Below, piece by piece: positions 31,668-41,064 of a DNA stretch of 45,854 nucleotides. Position 1 is the stretch's first letter; the number at the start of each line of letters is the position of its first letter. The stretch comes from an uncultured Paracoccaceae bacterium (GTDB taxonomy: Bacteria > Pseudomonadota > Alphaproteobacteria > Rhodobacterales > Rhodobacteraceae): contig CAKZVL010000121.1 in NCBI GenBank assembly GCA_937922155.1, positions 1-45,854 on the forward strand. The letters run 5' to 3'. The notes under the pieces were generated by a model. It did no database searches. It saw nothing but the letters and a program-made list of their open reading frames with translations, and was not told the origin of the DNA. Position numbers and translations under genes: made by a program.

Positions 31668-33388
31668 GCTGTGTCATCCTTGTTCTGGGGCAGTTCAATG
31701 CGAAAAATGGTCCCGCCTTTTGGGCGTTCCTTTGCGGTGATCGTCCCGCTATGATCCCCCACAATCCCGGCAGAGATGGTCAGCCCCAGCCCCATGCCTT
31801 TGCCGCTCTCGCGGGTTGTGGCAAAGGGTTCGCGCAGATCGTCCAGCGTCTTACCCTTCAGCCCATGACCCGTATCCGCAACCTCAAACCAAACATTGTG
31901 GCCGGATTGGCCTAACTTGATGTGAATGTCCCGCGTGTCACCCCCATCGACGGCGTCCAGTGCATTGCGAACGATATTTGTGACCACCTGCTCAATCCGC
32001 AATTTGTTGGCGTTCAGGGTCATGTCGCCCGCTTCGGCCTGTTCCACCACAATCTGCGCATCACGCGCCTCAATACTCGGCTCCAGCAAAGCCAGCGCAT
32101 CATTCACCGTTTCGCCCAGATCAAAAACCTCAAAACTGTCCCGGCCTTTGCGTGAGAAAAATTTCAACTGCCGTGTGATGTCTTCCATCCGTGCGGCCAA
32201 GCCCTGCATCTTGATGCTCAACGACGTGGGTCCGTCGGTCATTTCCGCTGCGGCTAGCTGGTTATGCATCGCAGCAATCGGTTGGCCCAATTCATGCGTA
32301 ACGGACGACGCCAATTGACCAAGGGCCGCCAAACGCCCGGCACGTTCCAATTCCGCTTGCGTCTTTTGCAAGGTCTGCTCCGCCGCGCGACGTTCCTCAA
32401 TTTCAATGGCAAGACGCTCGTTTGCCAACCTCAATTGCGCTTCTTCTTGCTCCGACAAAACAAGGGCGCGGCGTACGCTGCGGAATCTGGAAAACTGATA
32501 AACACTCAACCCCAACAACACGAGGGCCAGATAAACACCCGTTGCCAGCCACGCCCGCGTTGCGGCCTGATCAGGGGGAGTAAAGAAATGCAGGGACCAA
32601 GAGTTCGGCAAATCTGACGTTGATAGATAAGTCAAACTTTCCCCCCCCAAACGCGCCGTCTGCGAAGACGCATCAGGCGACCAATCCAATTGCGCCAGCG
32701 TTTCAGACCCAAATTGTCGTGAGCTTAAAATTCTGTCCCTCTGCCTCGGGGAAAGCTGCCCCAGCGTTTTATACCGCCACGACGGATCTGACGCCAAAAG
32801 GACAACACCGTCCGCATTCGCCAAAACAATGTTCTCACCCGAGGCTTGCCAATCACGTTGTAGGCGCGACAGATCAACTTTGATCGCAATGACGCCAGTG
32901 GCCTCACTCTCTGGCGGGCGAACGGCCATCGCGTAAAAGTATCCGGGGATACCAGTGGTCGCACCGATCCCGTAAAACTCACCCAATTGCCCTCGCCTTG
33001 CGTCCTGAAAATAGGGACGATAGGCATAGTTCTGCCCCTTAAAACTAGCATCAGATCGCGCGTTGGACGCCGCAATCGTCCGCCCGTCGCCATCCATTAG
33101 AAAAATGGCCTCCAACCCCGCGCTTTGCGCATAACGCGCCAAGCGATAGTCAAGGTCCGCGATGTTTCCATCAGATACCGCCCCAATCACAAATGGGTCG
33201 AGCGACAAAAGAAACGGAAGATGCGAAAAATGGCGCAACTCTGAGACCAATGTGCTGCGGTGAAGCGCCAACCGCGCCGCGGCTTTTTCAAGGTCTTGCG
33301 CTTTGAAATACGAAAAAGACGCAGCAAAGATTGCAGCCGCAAAGCCCAATAGAACAACAAGTAACAGGGATCGCAAAACGCGCATCAA
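31664..33388 (-). CDS. dctB: C4-dicarboxylate-type sensor histidine kinase DctB
   Basis: The 574-residue kinase has a membrane segment at about 5-25, a periplasmic sensor of about 250 residues with the double-PAS features of DctB (LDYRLARYAQSAGLEAIFLMD, YRPYFQDA, GYFYAMAV), a second membrane segment at about 281-300, a coiled coil to about 350, the phospho-accepting His365 in SSVTHELGQPIAAM and a HATPase domain (NIVRNALDAV, DTGHGL, GKGMGLGL). In the known system DctB senses succinate, fumarate or malate in the periplasm. The first gene of dctBD; the promoter lies in the 264-base gap shared with the GGDEF gene. Confidence 0.92.
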   Translation of the reverse strand: MMRVLRSLLLVVLLGFAAAIFAASFSYFKAQDLEKAAARLALHRSTLVSELRHFSHLPFLLSLDPFVIGAVSDGNIADLDYRLARYAQSAGLEAIFLMDGDGRTIAASNARSDASFKGQNYAYRPYFQDARRGQLGEFYGIGATTGIPGYFYAMAVRPPESEATGVIAIKVDLSRLQRDWQASGENIVLANADGVVLLASDPSWRYKTLGQLSPRQRDRILSSRQFGSETLAQLDWSPDASSQTARLGGESLTYLSTSDLPNSWSLHFFTPPDQAATRAWLATGVYLALVLLGLSVYQFSRFRSVRRALVLSEQEEAQLRLANERLAIEIEERRAAEQTLQKTQAELERAGRLAALGQLASSVTHELGQPIAAMHNQLAAAEMTDGPTSLSIKMQGLAARMEDITRQLKFFSRKGRDSFEVFDLGETVNDALALLEPSIEARDAQIVVEQAEAGDMTLNANKLRIEQVVTNIVRNALDAVDGGDTRDIHIKLGQSGHNVWFEVADTGHGLKGKTLDDLREPFATTRESGKGMGLGLTISAGIVGDHSGTITAKERPKGGTIFRIELPQNKDDTA

Positions 33389-33652
33389 TCGACCTTTTGG
33401 GGTGCTGTTAAACCGTCTTCTTAAGATATGAAAAACGATTGTTCTATCGCAAAGCTATCCAACCGCCTGTCATCTGCCAGACATGGGGGCAAGTCCAACG
33501 TATGGTGGGCCTGACCAGTTCCGGCACTGGTGTTCAAGGAAATTTGGAGCAAACGCGCACAAAACTCAGATTTTAACCTTTTGGGGTGCGAATATTAAGG
33601 TTTTGTTGACACTCTTTTGGGACTCTCCGCAAAACGCAATCTGAAAGACAGC

Positions 33653-36169
33653 ATGTCGCAGCAAATTTCATCGTCCTACCTGACGGCAGCGATCGCAACA
33701 CTGGACAGCTGTCCAAATGCGGCAATACTGTTTGATATCAACGGGTACGCGACACACCTTAATCCCGCATTCCTAGATCGCTTTCACAAGTTGAGCGGCC
33801 TAAAAATTGGGCAATCGCTCCATTCACATCTCTCGATGACAGACGGCCAGCGTCTGACGGACTACATCAAAAACCTTAACGCTAACGACACTCCCACCGA
33901 TACATCGTTCCAACTGCTTGCCAGCGATCTGACTTTGGACATCAAACCACTCCACCTGGGGCATAACGCGCCGGCAGGCATTCTGGGTTATGTTTGCGAA
34001 GAACCAAACATAGTGGAATACGAAAAAAATGCGTTCAGCCAGCAAAGCCAGCGCTGGCAAGCGGCCTTGTTAAGCGCGCATCAGGCCATTTGGGACGTTT
34101 CGATTGCCGCAGGGTTGGGCGCCAACAGCGATCACCACAATTTTGTTTCAGATTTGTGGTTCTCAATGCGGGGGTTCGCTGCGGATAGTCCTGAGGTCAA
34201 CCTCAAAACATGGAGGGAACGCGTTCACCCAAACGATCTGCAAGAAATTGATCGGGTCTACGAAATGCAGCGATGCGGCGCTTTGGACGATGCATCCTAT
34301 CAGTACCGCTATCAGCACGCCGACGGTCACTGGATTTGGGTGCTGTCGCGTGGTCGCGTCATTTCACGCCATCTCGATGGCAGTCCTGCGCGCCTCGTCG
34401 GGACGGATACCGACATAACAACCTTCAAAGAAAACGAAACCGCGTTGTCAGAGATGGCCAGCCGGCTGCAAATGGCGATTGAAGCATCACAAATGGGCGT
34501 CTGGGAATATCACCATGACCTGAAAAAATCCAAATGGGACAGTGGTATTCGCAAGATGTACGAAATCACGGATGGCGAAGAATGGCGCGACGCAAACGAA
34601 TGGCCCCGGATGCTGCATCCTGAAGACCGTGAAAAAACGATGGCAAGCTTGCAAGACTGTCTCAGCAATGGAACCGACGTTGCCGTCGATTACCGCATCA
34701 TCACCAAAACCGGAAAGCTGCGCCACATCCGCAGTTTGGCCCGTCAACACCGGAATTCACAAAAGGGCGATCCGCGTCTTTTAGGCGTGAATATCGACAT
34801 GACGGATGACGTCCTAAAGACGCAAGAACTTGAGGCAGCTCGCGCCAGTTTGGAATACGAAAGCCTGCACGATGCCTTAACCGGGCTTGCAAACCGGCGC
34901 GCGCTTGAGCAGCACCACGGGCGGCTTTTTTCGAATGCGCCCGACGGCCACCCAAATCTGATCGTTTTTCATATCGATTTGGACTTGTTCAAACAAGTCA
35001 ACGACCAATTCGGTCATGCAGCCGGTGATGCTCTGCTCGTCCATGTCGGGTCGGAATTGCGGCGCATCGTTGGACATGCAGGATTGGTGTCACGTCATGG
35101 CGGCGATGAATTCGTGGTGATCGCCCCAGACACCGCCACGATCAATGACGCGAAGGCGATGGCGAATGCAATGCTCACCAGCTTTCGCACTCCGTTTGAA
35201 TGGAAAGGACATCACTGCCAATACGGGGCAAGCATTGGTATCGCGCAATATTCCCCCAAGGATGCCAATGAAAAGGCGGTTTTTGTGAACGCCGATCTCG
35301 CCCTATATGCGGCCAAGCGGGCAGGGCGCAACTGTGTGCGTCTCTACCAGCCTGAACTTCGCTTGAACGCCGAACTACAACGCACAAACACCACTGCCAT
35401 CGTTGACGCGTTGAACAATGGTGAAATCACCTGCCTCTTCCAGCCTCAGTTTGACGCCACCTCCCGCCGCTTGGTCGGCTTTGACGCAGTTCCACGCTGG
35501 AATTCTATCATGAACGGCGTGCTGACAGAGGCACAATTCATATCAACGCTAACGGCTCATAACTTGATGTCAGAATATGACAAGACGGTCTTGAGTGTCG
35601 TGCTACGCCATCAACGTCAATGGGCCGCAACCTCCGGTCACGTGCTGCCAGTTTCGCTCAATCTATCGTCACAGTTGTTCCTGGATCTAACATTCCCGGA
35701 TCGCCTGAAAGCGTTTGATTTTGCGGGCGCGAAAATCAATTTCGAACTGGCCGATGCATATTTCAACGACACTGACGATGTCGTGCTTCTGACAAACCTT
35801 GCAGCAATTCGCGATCTTGGTGCCCAGATCCATATCAAAGGGTTCGGGGCGGGCAACGCATCGATTCTTGGCCTGTCGCAGATATCACCCAGCCGCATCA
35901 AGATTGACAAACGCCTAACAGCCCACCTTCCGACATCAGAAAGGAACCGCCAAATCGTGCAATCGATTATTCAGATCGCGCGGATTTGCGGCGCAAAAAC
36001 CATAGTCGACGGTATCGCATCCCCTGACCACGCGAAAACCGCAGAAAGTTTGGGCTGTTCAATTCTGCAAGGGTACGGTCTGGCCCGGGCTATGGATGGT
36101 AAAGCTGCGCAAATGATGCTGCACGACCTGTCCGAACGGGACCTGGGAAAAAGGCGCTTGGCGTACTAG
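33653..36169 (+). CDS. PAS-PAS-PAS-GGDEF protein with degenerate EAL domain
   Basis: The 838-residue protein has three N-terminal PAS-like regions (about 10-110, 130-265, 275-400), a GGDEF domain with intact GGDEF at 483-487, and an EAL-like domain. In the EAL part the signature is FDAV (610-613) instead of xEAL, and the metal-binding DDFG is replaced by KGFG, so phosphodiesterase activity is unlikely. The RxxD inhibitory site before GGDEF is also missing (GHAG in that place). It should be a cytoplasmic diguanylate cyclase without product inhibition, or a cyclase whose EAL part only binds a ligand. ATG 33653 is preferred over TTG 33617; GAAAG is the weak ribosome site. TTGACA at 33606-33611 is a candidate -35. 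Confidence 0.87.
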   Translation: MSQQISSSYLTAAIATLDSCPNAAILFDINGYATHLNPAFLDRFHKLSGLKIGQSLHSHLSMTDGQRLTDYIKNLNANDTPTDTSFQLLASDLTLDIKPLHLGHNAPAGILGYVCEEPNIVEYEKNAFSQQSQRWQAALLSAHQAIWDVSIAAGLGANSDHHNFVSDLWFSMRGFAADSPEVNLKTWRERVHPNDLQEIDRVYEMQRCGALDDASYQYRYQHADGHWIWVLSRGRVISRHLDGSPARLVGTDTDITTFKENETALSEMASRLQMAIEASQMGVWEYHHDLKKSKWDSGIRKMYEITDGEEWRDANEWPRMLHPEDREKTMASLQDCLSNGTDVAVDYRIITKTGKLRHIRSLARQHRNSQKGDPRLLGVNIDMTDDVLKTQELEAARASLEYESLHDALTGLANRRALEQHHGRLFSNAPDGHPNLIVFHIDLDLFKQVNDQFGHAAGDALLVHVGSELRRIVGHAGLVSRHGGDEFVVIAPDTATINDAKAMANAMLTSFRTPFEWKGHHCQYGASIGIAQYSPKDANEKAVFVNADLALYAAKRAGRNCVRLYQPELRLNAELQRTNTTAIVDALNNGEITCLFQPQFDATSRRLVGFDAVPRWNSIMNGVLTEAQFISTLTAHNLMSEYDKTVLSVVLRHQRQWAATSGHVLPVSLNLSSQLFLDLTFPDRLKAFDFAGAKINFELADAYFNDTDDVVLLTNLAAIRDLGAQIHIKGFGAGNASILGLSQISPSRIKIDKRLTAHLPTSERNRQIVQSIIQIARICGAKTIVDGIASPDHAKTAESLGCSILQGYGLARAMDGKAAQMMLHDLSERDLGKRRLAY

Positions 36170-36228
36170 GCAGCGCCAACCGACGCGCGGCAATCAATAG
36201 TTAGCGACGTGTGATGACACGATAAGCG

Positions 36229-36732
36229 TTAAACCCAGCTTAAAACCTGCAAGGCAACTTTTCCACGCTCCGTTTCGTCACAGCGCAAACAGATCGCTTC
36301 ACCGCTTTCAATATCGTCTAAGCCAAAATTATTCAAAGTGACACGGTGGATAAAGATATCTTGCGCATCGCCAAACGCCTGCGCAAACCCGAACCCCCTT
36401 GTTCGATCATACCACTTCACCCGCGCAGGGATCAGCGGTTGTTTTGCGATTTCTGGGTCCAGTTGATCCTCAGCGTCACTGGTATGGGCATCCTGCTGCG
36501 ATTTTGAAATGAGCTCAGTTGTTTGTAGGCCGTTCTCGGTTTCTTTGACACAAAATTCAACCTCTGCCCCTTTTGCAATTGTACCGTCGGCGAACGCGCG
36601 CACAACATGACCATACAGCAACACGTCAACGCCACCGCCATGGGGAACGATAAAGCCAAAGTCCTTTTTGACATCGAACCATTTGACTGTGCCGCGTATC
36701 ATTGTTTTGTCGTCGATCTTACGCATATCCAT
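36229..36732 (-). CDS. two-domain cold-shock protein
   Basis: The 167-residue protein contains two cold-shock domains, about residues 10-75 (GTVKWFDVKKDFGFIVPHGG) and 105-165 (ARVKWYDRTRGFGFAQAFG), separated by an acidic, Gln-rich linker. Each keeps the RNP1-like KxFGFI/FGFA aromatic patch that binds single-stranded RNA or DNA; the RNP2 region is altered (DVLLYGHVV, DIFIHRVTL). Such double-domain proteins are usual in alphaproteobacteria. ATG 36732 is chosen because GAGG precedes it; upstream in-frame starts exist to 36765. Role: nucleic-acid chaperone or regulator in stress or stationary phase. Confidence 0.85.
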   Translation of the reverse strand: MDMRKIDDKTMIRGTVKWFDVKKDFGFIVPHGGGVDVLLYGHVVRAFADGTIAKGAEVEFCVKETENGLQTTELISKSQQDAHTSDAEDQLDPEIAKQPLIPARVKWYDRTRGFGFAQAFGDAQDIFIHRVTLNNFGLDDIESGEAICLRCDETERGKVALQVLSWV

Positions 36733-36840
36733 CGAATGAGCCTCAAAGCTATCACGCAGCCTCAAAGGTGGCGCAGGTGCTCCAAAAAATCTTGTACAAT
36801 TTGCGTGAATTTTTATGCGTAATCGATCATTTCTGATCGG

Positions 36841-37602
36841 TTAACGCCAGTGGTCGCGATATCGGCGCGGCGTTTCACCAAAAAACCGGCCGAATTGGCG
36901 GCTAAAATGGCTTTGGTCAGCAAAACCACAATCCATAGCAACGATCGCAATCGAAAGGTCGCTCTGCGTCAAAAGCTTTGCTGCCCGCCGCAGTCGGTTT
37001 TGTAGGATGAACTCTTGCGGTGACATTTTGAAACACTGCTTAAAACTGCGTCTAAAATGGCTTTCTGACATATTCGCGGACACGGCAAGCTCTGGAATTG
37101 TCGGGGTTCTTGCGTCCGCGCTGTCGATCATATCGACGGCGGCACGGAATTTTTCGAAACGAGGGGGCAGTTTGTGGTTATCGTCCAACCACTGCGTGAT
37201 GCCCACTAGCCCGATGACCTCTTGTTCGGGCGTCAGCACAGGAATTTTTGACGTTTCCACCCAGACCAGTTCCCCATGCGGGTCCGCAATGATCTCAATG
37301 CGTTCTAGAATATGTTCGCCATGCTCTAGCACCCTTAGGTCGTCTTTTTTGATGGCCTCGGCAACCGCGCGGGGGAAAAAGTCTTCTTCCCGCAGGCCAA
37401 TAACGTCAGAAAAATCGTTATATCGCAAAAGGTTCAGCGCCGCTCGGTTACAACTAACCCACCGGCGCGTCCGATCCTTTACGTGAAAAATAATCTTGGG
37501 CATCAACCCAAAAATTGCATTCAACTGCGCAAAATCATCCGCAACAATGGCGCGCTCTGCGGGTTGGTCTAATGTGACATGAGTGGGAAACGCATTATCC
37601 AT
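36841..37602 (-). CDS. AraC-family regulator with N-terminal PAS domain
   Basis: The 253-residue protein joins a PAS-like sensor (about 20-140; IIFHVKDRTRRWVSCNRAAL, FFP, WVETSKIPVL) to an AraC double helix-turn-helix at about 165-250 (ELAVSANMSESHFRRSFK, AMDCGFADQSHFSRQFGRFFG). It stands alone, about 95 bases upstream of nothing but the tRNA gene on the same strand. PAS domains bind haem, flavin or small ligands, but no diagnostic residue is clear. Target genes are not evident from position. Confidence 0.88.
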   Translation of the reverse strand: MDNAFPTHVTLDQPAERAIVADDFAQLNAIFGLMPKIIFHVKDRTRRWVSCNRAALNLLRYNDFSDVIGLREEDFFPRAVAEAIKKDDLRVLEHGEHILERIEIIADPHGELVWVETSKIPVLTPEQEVIGLVGITQWLDDNHKLPPRFEKFRAAVDMIDSADARTPTIPELAVSANMSESHFRRSFKQCFKMSPQEFILQNRLRRAAKLLTQSDLSIAIVAMDCGFADQSHFSRQFGRFFGETPRRYRDHWR

Positions 37603-37696
37603 AACACACGCTATACGAAATTTCGCAAGAACCCAACCACACCTTAAATTGGATGCACCCTAGCCCTGTATGTTAACAGCGTTGTTGCGGGTAATT

Positions 37697-37771
37697 TGGC
37701 TCCGGCGGTAGGGATCGAACCTACGACAAATTGATTAACAGTCAACTGCTCTACCGCTGAGCTACGCCGGA
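37697..37771 (-). tRNA. tRNA-Asn (GTT)
   Basis: The minus strand folds as a tRNA of 75 bases including an encoded CCA end. The acceptor pairs TCCGGCG with CGCCGGA, the T arm holds GTTCGATCC, and the anticodon loop CTGTTAA reads GTT, for asparagine. No integrase or duplicated 3' end is seen nearby. Confidence 0.95.
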
Positions 37772-37826
37772 AAACCTATTTGCGCATATAGCAACGCGAT
37801 TCCGCGTCGTCCAGTGACTTTTTCAA

Positions 37827-37845
37827 GGCAACGTTAAAAGTTGCC
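37827..37845 (-). terminator. stem-loop after the LACTB2-like gene
   Basis: A perfect 6-bp stem GGCAAC/GTTGCC with a 7-base loop lies 13 bases beyond the stop of the minus-strand hydrolase gene and about 56 bases before the tRNA. The following minus-strand sequence TTGAAAAAG is not a T run, so termination would be weak. Confidence 0.35.
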
Positions 37846-37857
37846 CTGCCGCACAAA

Positions 37858-38778
37858 TCACCCCCCGTTTAATCCAAACACAGCCTCCGGCGAAAGCGCT
37901 GGTTTTGCCCAGACCTGACCCGTGGTTTCAAGGTCAATCAAATGGGCCAACACGTTGCGGGACGCCGCGGTTCGCAACGCAGGCGGCGCATCGTGATACA
38001 CGGATTTTGTGATTTGGTTCACATCCATCGGCCCTGCCGCCAGCGCCTGTAAAATGTCATCGGTCCGGCTCTTGCGGTGCGCGATCAACCAGTCAATCCG
38101 GCCGGTTGCGTCATCAACAGGTGCGCCATGCCCGGGGTATAGCCGGGTTGGCGACAACTCCCGCAATCGCAGGCAAGAGCACAGGAAATCCGTCAGATCA
38201 CCATCGGGGGGCGACACCATCGTGCTGGCCCAGCCCATCACCAAATCACCGGTAAAGAGGCGCCCATTCCAATCAAACGCCATGTGATTGCCCATATGCC
38301 CCGGCGTGTGAAGCGCCCGTAGCGTCCAATCTGAGGTCTCGATCACTTGCGCGTCGGCCAAAGGGTCATCAGGTTGAAAATCCATATCGATTCCTTCACC
38401 ACCCCCCAATGGGCCCGCCTCCAACAGTCGCTGCATCCGCACCGACCGCCCCGCCGCACTGTCCCCAAAGGCCAAAACAGGCGCGCCCACATGGCCTGCA
38501 AGGCGCCGCGCAAGGGGCGAGTGATCCAAATGACTATGGGTGACCAAGATATGGCTGACCGTCGCCGAGCCGATGGCCGCAAGGATCGCATCCAAATGGG
38601 CCGCATCGTCTGGCCCCGGATCGATCACTGCCAAAACGTCGTGCCCCAGCAAATAAGTGTTCGTCCCCCAATGCGTCATCGGTGATGCATTCGGTGCCAA
38701 AATCCGCCGCAATCCCGACTCCATTAGCACAGGGCGACCGACCTGCGGCGCGTGCTGCAAAGATGTTGGCTTTTCCAT
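37858..38778 (-). CDS. metallo-beta-lactamase-fold hydrolase, LACTB2-like
   Basis: The 306-residue protein has the zinc motif HSHLDH (81-86), HTPGHMGNH, the bridging Asp in FTGDLVMGW and YPGHGAPV, and a C-terminal winged-helix-like part (about 225-295). This is the layout of LACTB2-type proteins, which in mitochondria cut single-stranded RNA; bacterial relatives are also annotated as glyoxalase II-like thioesterases. It is divergent from the EnvZ-like kinase with only 26 bases between, so their promoters overlap. Function in bacteria is not settled. Confidence 0.85.
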   Translation of the reverse strand: MEKPTSLQHAPQVGRPVLMESGLRRILAPNASPMTHWGTNTYLLGHDVLAVIDPGPDDAAHLDAILAAIGSATVSHILVTHSHLDHSPLARRLAGHVGAPVLAFGDSAAGRSVRMQRLLEAGPLGGGEGIDMDFQPDDPLADAQVIETSDWTLRALHTPGHMGNHMAFDWNGRLFTGDLVMGWASTMVSPPDGDLTDFLCSCLRLRELSPTRLYPGHGAPVDDATGRIDWLIAHRKSRTDDILQALAAGPMDVNQITKSVYHDAPPALRTAASRNVLAHLIDLETTGQVWAKPALSPEAVFGLNGG

Positions 38779-38804
38779 GATGCCTCATCGCGTTAGGGTC
38801 GCCT

Positions 38805-40124
38805 ATGGTGTTTCGCTGGCTCAAACAATATCTGCCCCGTGGTCTTTATGGCCGGGCGGCGCTGATCCTGATGCTGCCGGTGGTTACGCTACAACTGTTG
38901 GTGTCTGTTGTCTTCATCCAGCGTCATTTTGATGGTGTGACAAATCAGATGACCCGCGCTGCCAGTATTGAGGTGCGTTATGTCCAGCGCCTTGTTGAAG
39001 ATGCTCCAACACTCGACGCCGCGAAAGAGGCAGTGTCGCAAGCCGCCCAAGCGCTTGAGATGGAATACGAATGGCCAATGACCATCCCCGAAATTGACGA
39101 AGATAAACTTTGGTCTGATCTGACCGGCGGAAAGGTTCGCCGCGTCATGTTCCAAGAGGTGCCAGAGCTTCGCGCGCTTTCCTTGGCCGACCGCAGACGC
39201 GTCACCGCCTGGTTCCAAACCCGACATGGCCCGCTAGAACTTTCGTTTTCGCGCCGCCGTGTGTCGGCCTCCAACCCGCACCAGCTCTTGGTGATCATGG
39301 TTGTGATGGGCGCATTAATGACCGTTATCGCAGGGCTTTTCCTGCGCAACCAATTGCGCCCGATCAAACGCATGGCTGCCGCGGCACAGGAATACGGAAA
39401 AGGGCGGATCACACCATTCCATCCCACCGGCGCGGTTGAGGTGCGCGCAGCAGGCACAGCGTTTTTGGACATGCGCAACCGCATTGAACGCCAATCCCAA
39501 AGCCGCACGATGATGTTGTCCGGGATCAGCCATGACCTGCGCACACCCCTTACCCGATTGCGTCTTGGCCTATCTTTGATGGACGAAGCAGAAGCAGCCC
39601 CCCTGATCCGCGACGTGGATGATATGCAAGGGCTGGTGGATGGTTTCCTCGACTTTGCCCGCTCTGAGGCATTGGACGATTTCGCCACAACCGATGTCGC
39701 CGATCTGCTTGGCGATGTTGTCAGCGATGCACGGCGGGCAGGGCAGGCGGTCACGCTAAATGCAAGTGACACCGAGGATGTTTCTGTCCCACTGCGTGTG
39801 CAGGCAGTGCGTCGCGCGCTGGAAAACCTGATTGGCAACGCCTTGCGCTATGGATCAGAGGCCTATGTCTCTGTGCAGGTCCATGAACGCGCCATTGTCT
39901 ATTTGGTCGAAGACAACGGGCCCGGTATCCCCCCAGACAAACGCGAACAGGCGCTGCGCCCCTTCGTCAGGCTCGACCCGTCGCGCAATCAGAACAAAGG
40001 GTCCGGCGTGGGGTTGGGACTATCCATCGTCAGTGACATCGCCCGCAGCCACGGCGGTATCCTGCGCCTTGGAGAAAGCGACATCTATGGCGGTTTAAAA
40101 GCAGAACTTGTTCTGGCGCGCTAG
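38805..40124 (+). CDS. EnvZ-like sensor histidine kinase
   Basis: The 439-residue kinase has membrane segments at about 22-42 and 163-182 around a 120-residue periplasmic part, a HAMP linker (LRNQLRPIKRMAAAAQEYGKG), the phospho-accepting His243 in GISHDLRTPLTRLRL and an ATPase domain (NLIGNALRYG, DNGPGIP, GSGVGLGLSIV). SHDLRTPLTRLRL is the EnvZ/RstB pattern. The usual response-regulator gene is not next to it; in Rhodobacteraceae the OmpR partner may be elsewhere. It ends 11 bases before the convergent unknown gene. Confidence 0.9.
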   Translation: MVFRWLKQYLPRGLYGRAALILMLPVVTLQLLVSVVFIQRHFDGVTNQMTRAASIEVRYVQRLVEDAPTLDAAKEAVSQAAQALEMEYEWPMTIPEIDEDKLWSDLTGGKVRRVMFQEVPELRALSLADRRRVTAWFQTRHGPLELSFSRRRVSASNPHQLLVIMVVMGALMTVIAGLFLRNQLRPIKRMAAAAQEYGKGRITPFHPTGAVEVRAAGTAFLDMRNRIERQSQSRTMMLSGISHDLRTPLTRLRLGLSLMDEAEAAPLIRDVDDMQGLVDGFLDFARSEALDDFATTDVADLLGDVVSDARRAGQAVTLNASDTEDVSVPLRVQAVRRALENLIGNALRYGSEAYVSVQVHERAIVYLVEDNGPGIPPDKREQALRPFVRLDPSRNQNKGSGVGLGLSIVSDIARSHGGILRLGESDIYGGLKAELVLAR

Positions 40125-40135
40125 ACCGGCAGTGA

Positions 40136-40714
40136 TCAGTCGTTCAGGAAATCCAACGCCGTATCGGTCTCGTTTGTACACAGCCCTGACAAAACATCAG
40201 ACCGCGAACATTCATTGTTTAAAATCAGCGATGTTCCATTGCGATCTTCTGGGATGAACGTGGAATTTGCGTTTTCGATGATGCCATCCAGCTCTGTGGT
40301 GGGTTCGCCGGTGATTTGCACCATCGCTGGCTCAACCGCCTCTTCTTCAACCGGGTCTGTCTGGATGACGGGGGCAGCAATAGCTTGGCTGACGTCCATC
40401 AGCGGCACATCAATCTGATCATCACCGCCCAACTTGTCAGGCAATGCGCCAAAGGACACCTCGTTGTCCGTGCGCGCCGAGATCGCGCTCAGATCCTTGA
40501 TGTCCACATCGTCACGGGACACAATTTCTGTGGGTTGCACACCGCGACTGTCGATAAAGTGTTGCGCTGCGTTCTGATAACTATTCACCGCAGAGCGACC
40601 AATCGGATCGCTCAGCGCATAAAGCCCGAGTAGGCCGAACATCAACAGCGTCAGCCATTCCATGCCATAGCCCCGCATGGGCCCACGATTTGTTTTTGCT
40701 AGAACCATACCCAC
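40136..40714 (-). CDS. unknown single-pass membrane protein
   Basis: I do not recognise this 192-residue protein. It has a short basic N-terminus (KTNRGPMRGYG), one hydrophobic helix at about 19-37, and then a long, strongly acidic, low-complexity tail rich in Asp, Glu, Thr and Val that probably lies in the periplasm. Two Cys residues near the C-terminus (NNECSRSDVLSGLC) could form a disulfide. An in-frame ATG at residue 18 is an alternative start. It is monocistronic, convergent with the kinase gene. Confidence 0.6.
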   Translation of the reverse strand: MGMVLAKTNRGPMRGYGMEWLTLLMFGLLGLYALSDPIGRSAVNSYQNAAQHFIDSRGVQPTEIVSRDDVDIKDLSAISARTDNEVSFGALPDKLGGDDQIDVPLMDVSQAIAAPVIQTDPVEEEAVEPAMVQITGEPTTELDGIIENANSTFIPEDRNGTSLILNNECSRSDVLSGLCTNETDTALDFLND

Positions 40715-41064
40715 AACGCACTCATACTACCGGCTAAAAGCCCGACTTCGCCTTAAAATTGGCACATTTTCGACAAGCGGGGCAAGGGGAACGGTTAAAA
40801 AACGGTAACACTCCTGTTTTCACGAACAATGTCGGCCTAAACCCGCCTGTATGCATGGTGCGGAAACAAAACCGTCGGCGAAATCGCGCTCAGCTGGGGA
40901 TAATTCCGGTCACGGATCAGCCCAAAGGCAAAATTCTGCCGACGCACCACGCGCGGCATCCTGACATCACCCTCTTGCGCGCAATGGTCACATTCCCGCG
41001 TTCAGTGGTTGGAAACGCGCAACGCGCACCCTACCTAAAGGCCAACGCGATGAAAGGAACCAAT
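40715..41064. other. intergenic region between divergent genes
   Basis: This 350-base gap holds the promoters of the divergent unknown gene and the DUF2059 gene. A frame in line with the latter stays open across most of it, but its Arg/Pro-rich translation looks non-coding and is followed by a proper signal peptide only from 41065. I see no convincing small gene, repeat or RNA here. AAAGGA at 41052-41057 is the ribosome site of the next gene. Confidence 0.5.

Noticed and set aside
36208-36221. Small hairpin CGTGT-GATG-ACACG between the GGDEF and cold-shock genes
   Set aside because: Only five base pairs and no T run on either strand; too weak to call a terminator.
37603-37857. Genomic-island attachment site at the tRNA-Asn gene
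   Set aside because: No integrase gene and no duplicated tRNA 3' end were seen; flanking genes look like ordinary chromosome.
40759-41064. N-terminal extension of the DUF2059 gene by about 100 residues
   Set aside because: The extra residues look non-coding and would bury a clear signal peptide; a ribosome site stands just before GTG 41065.
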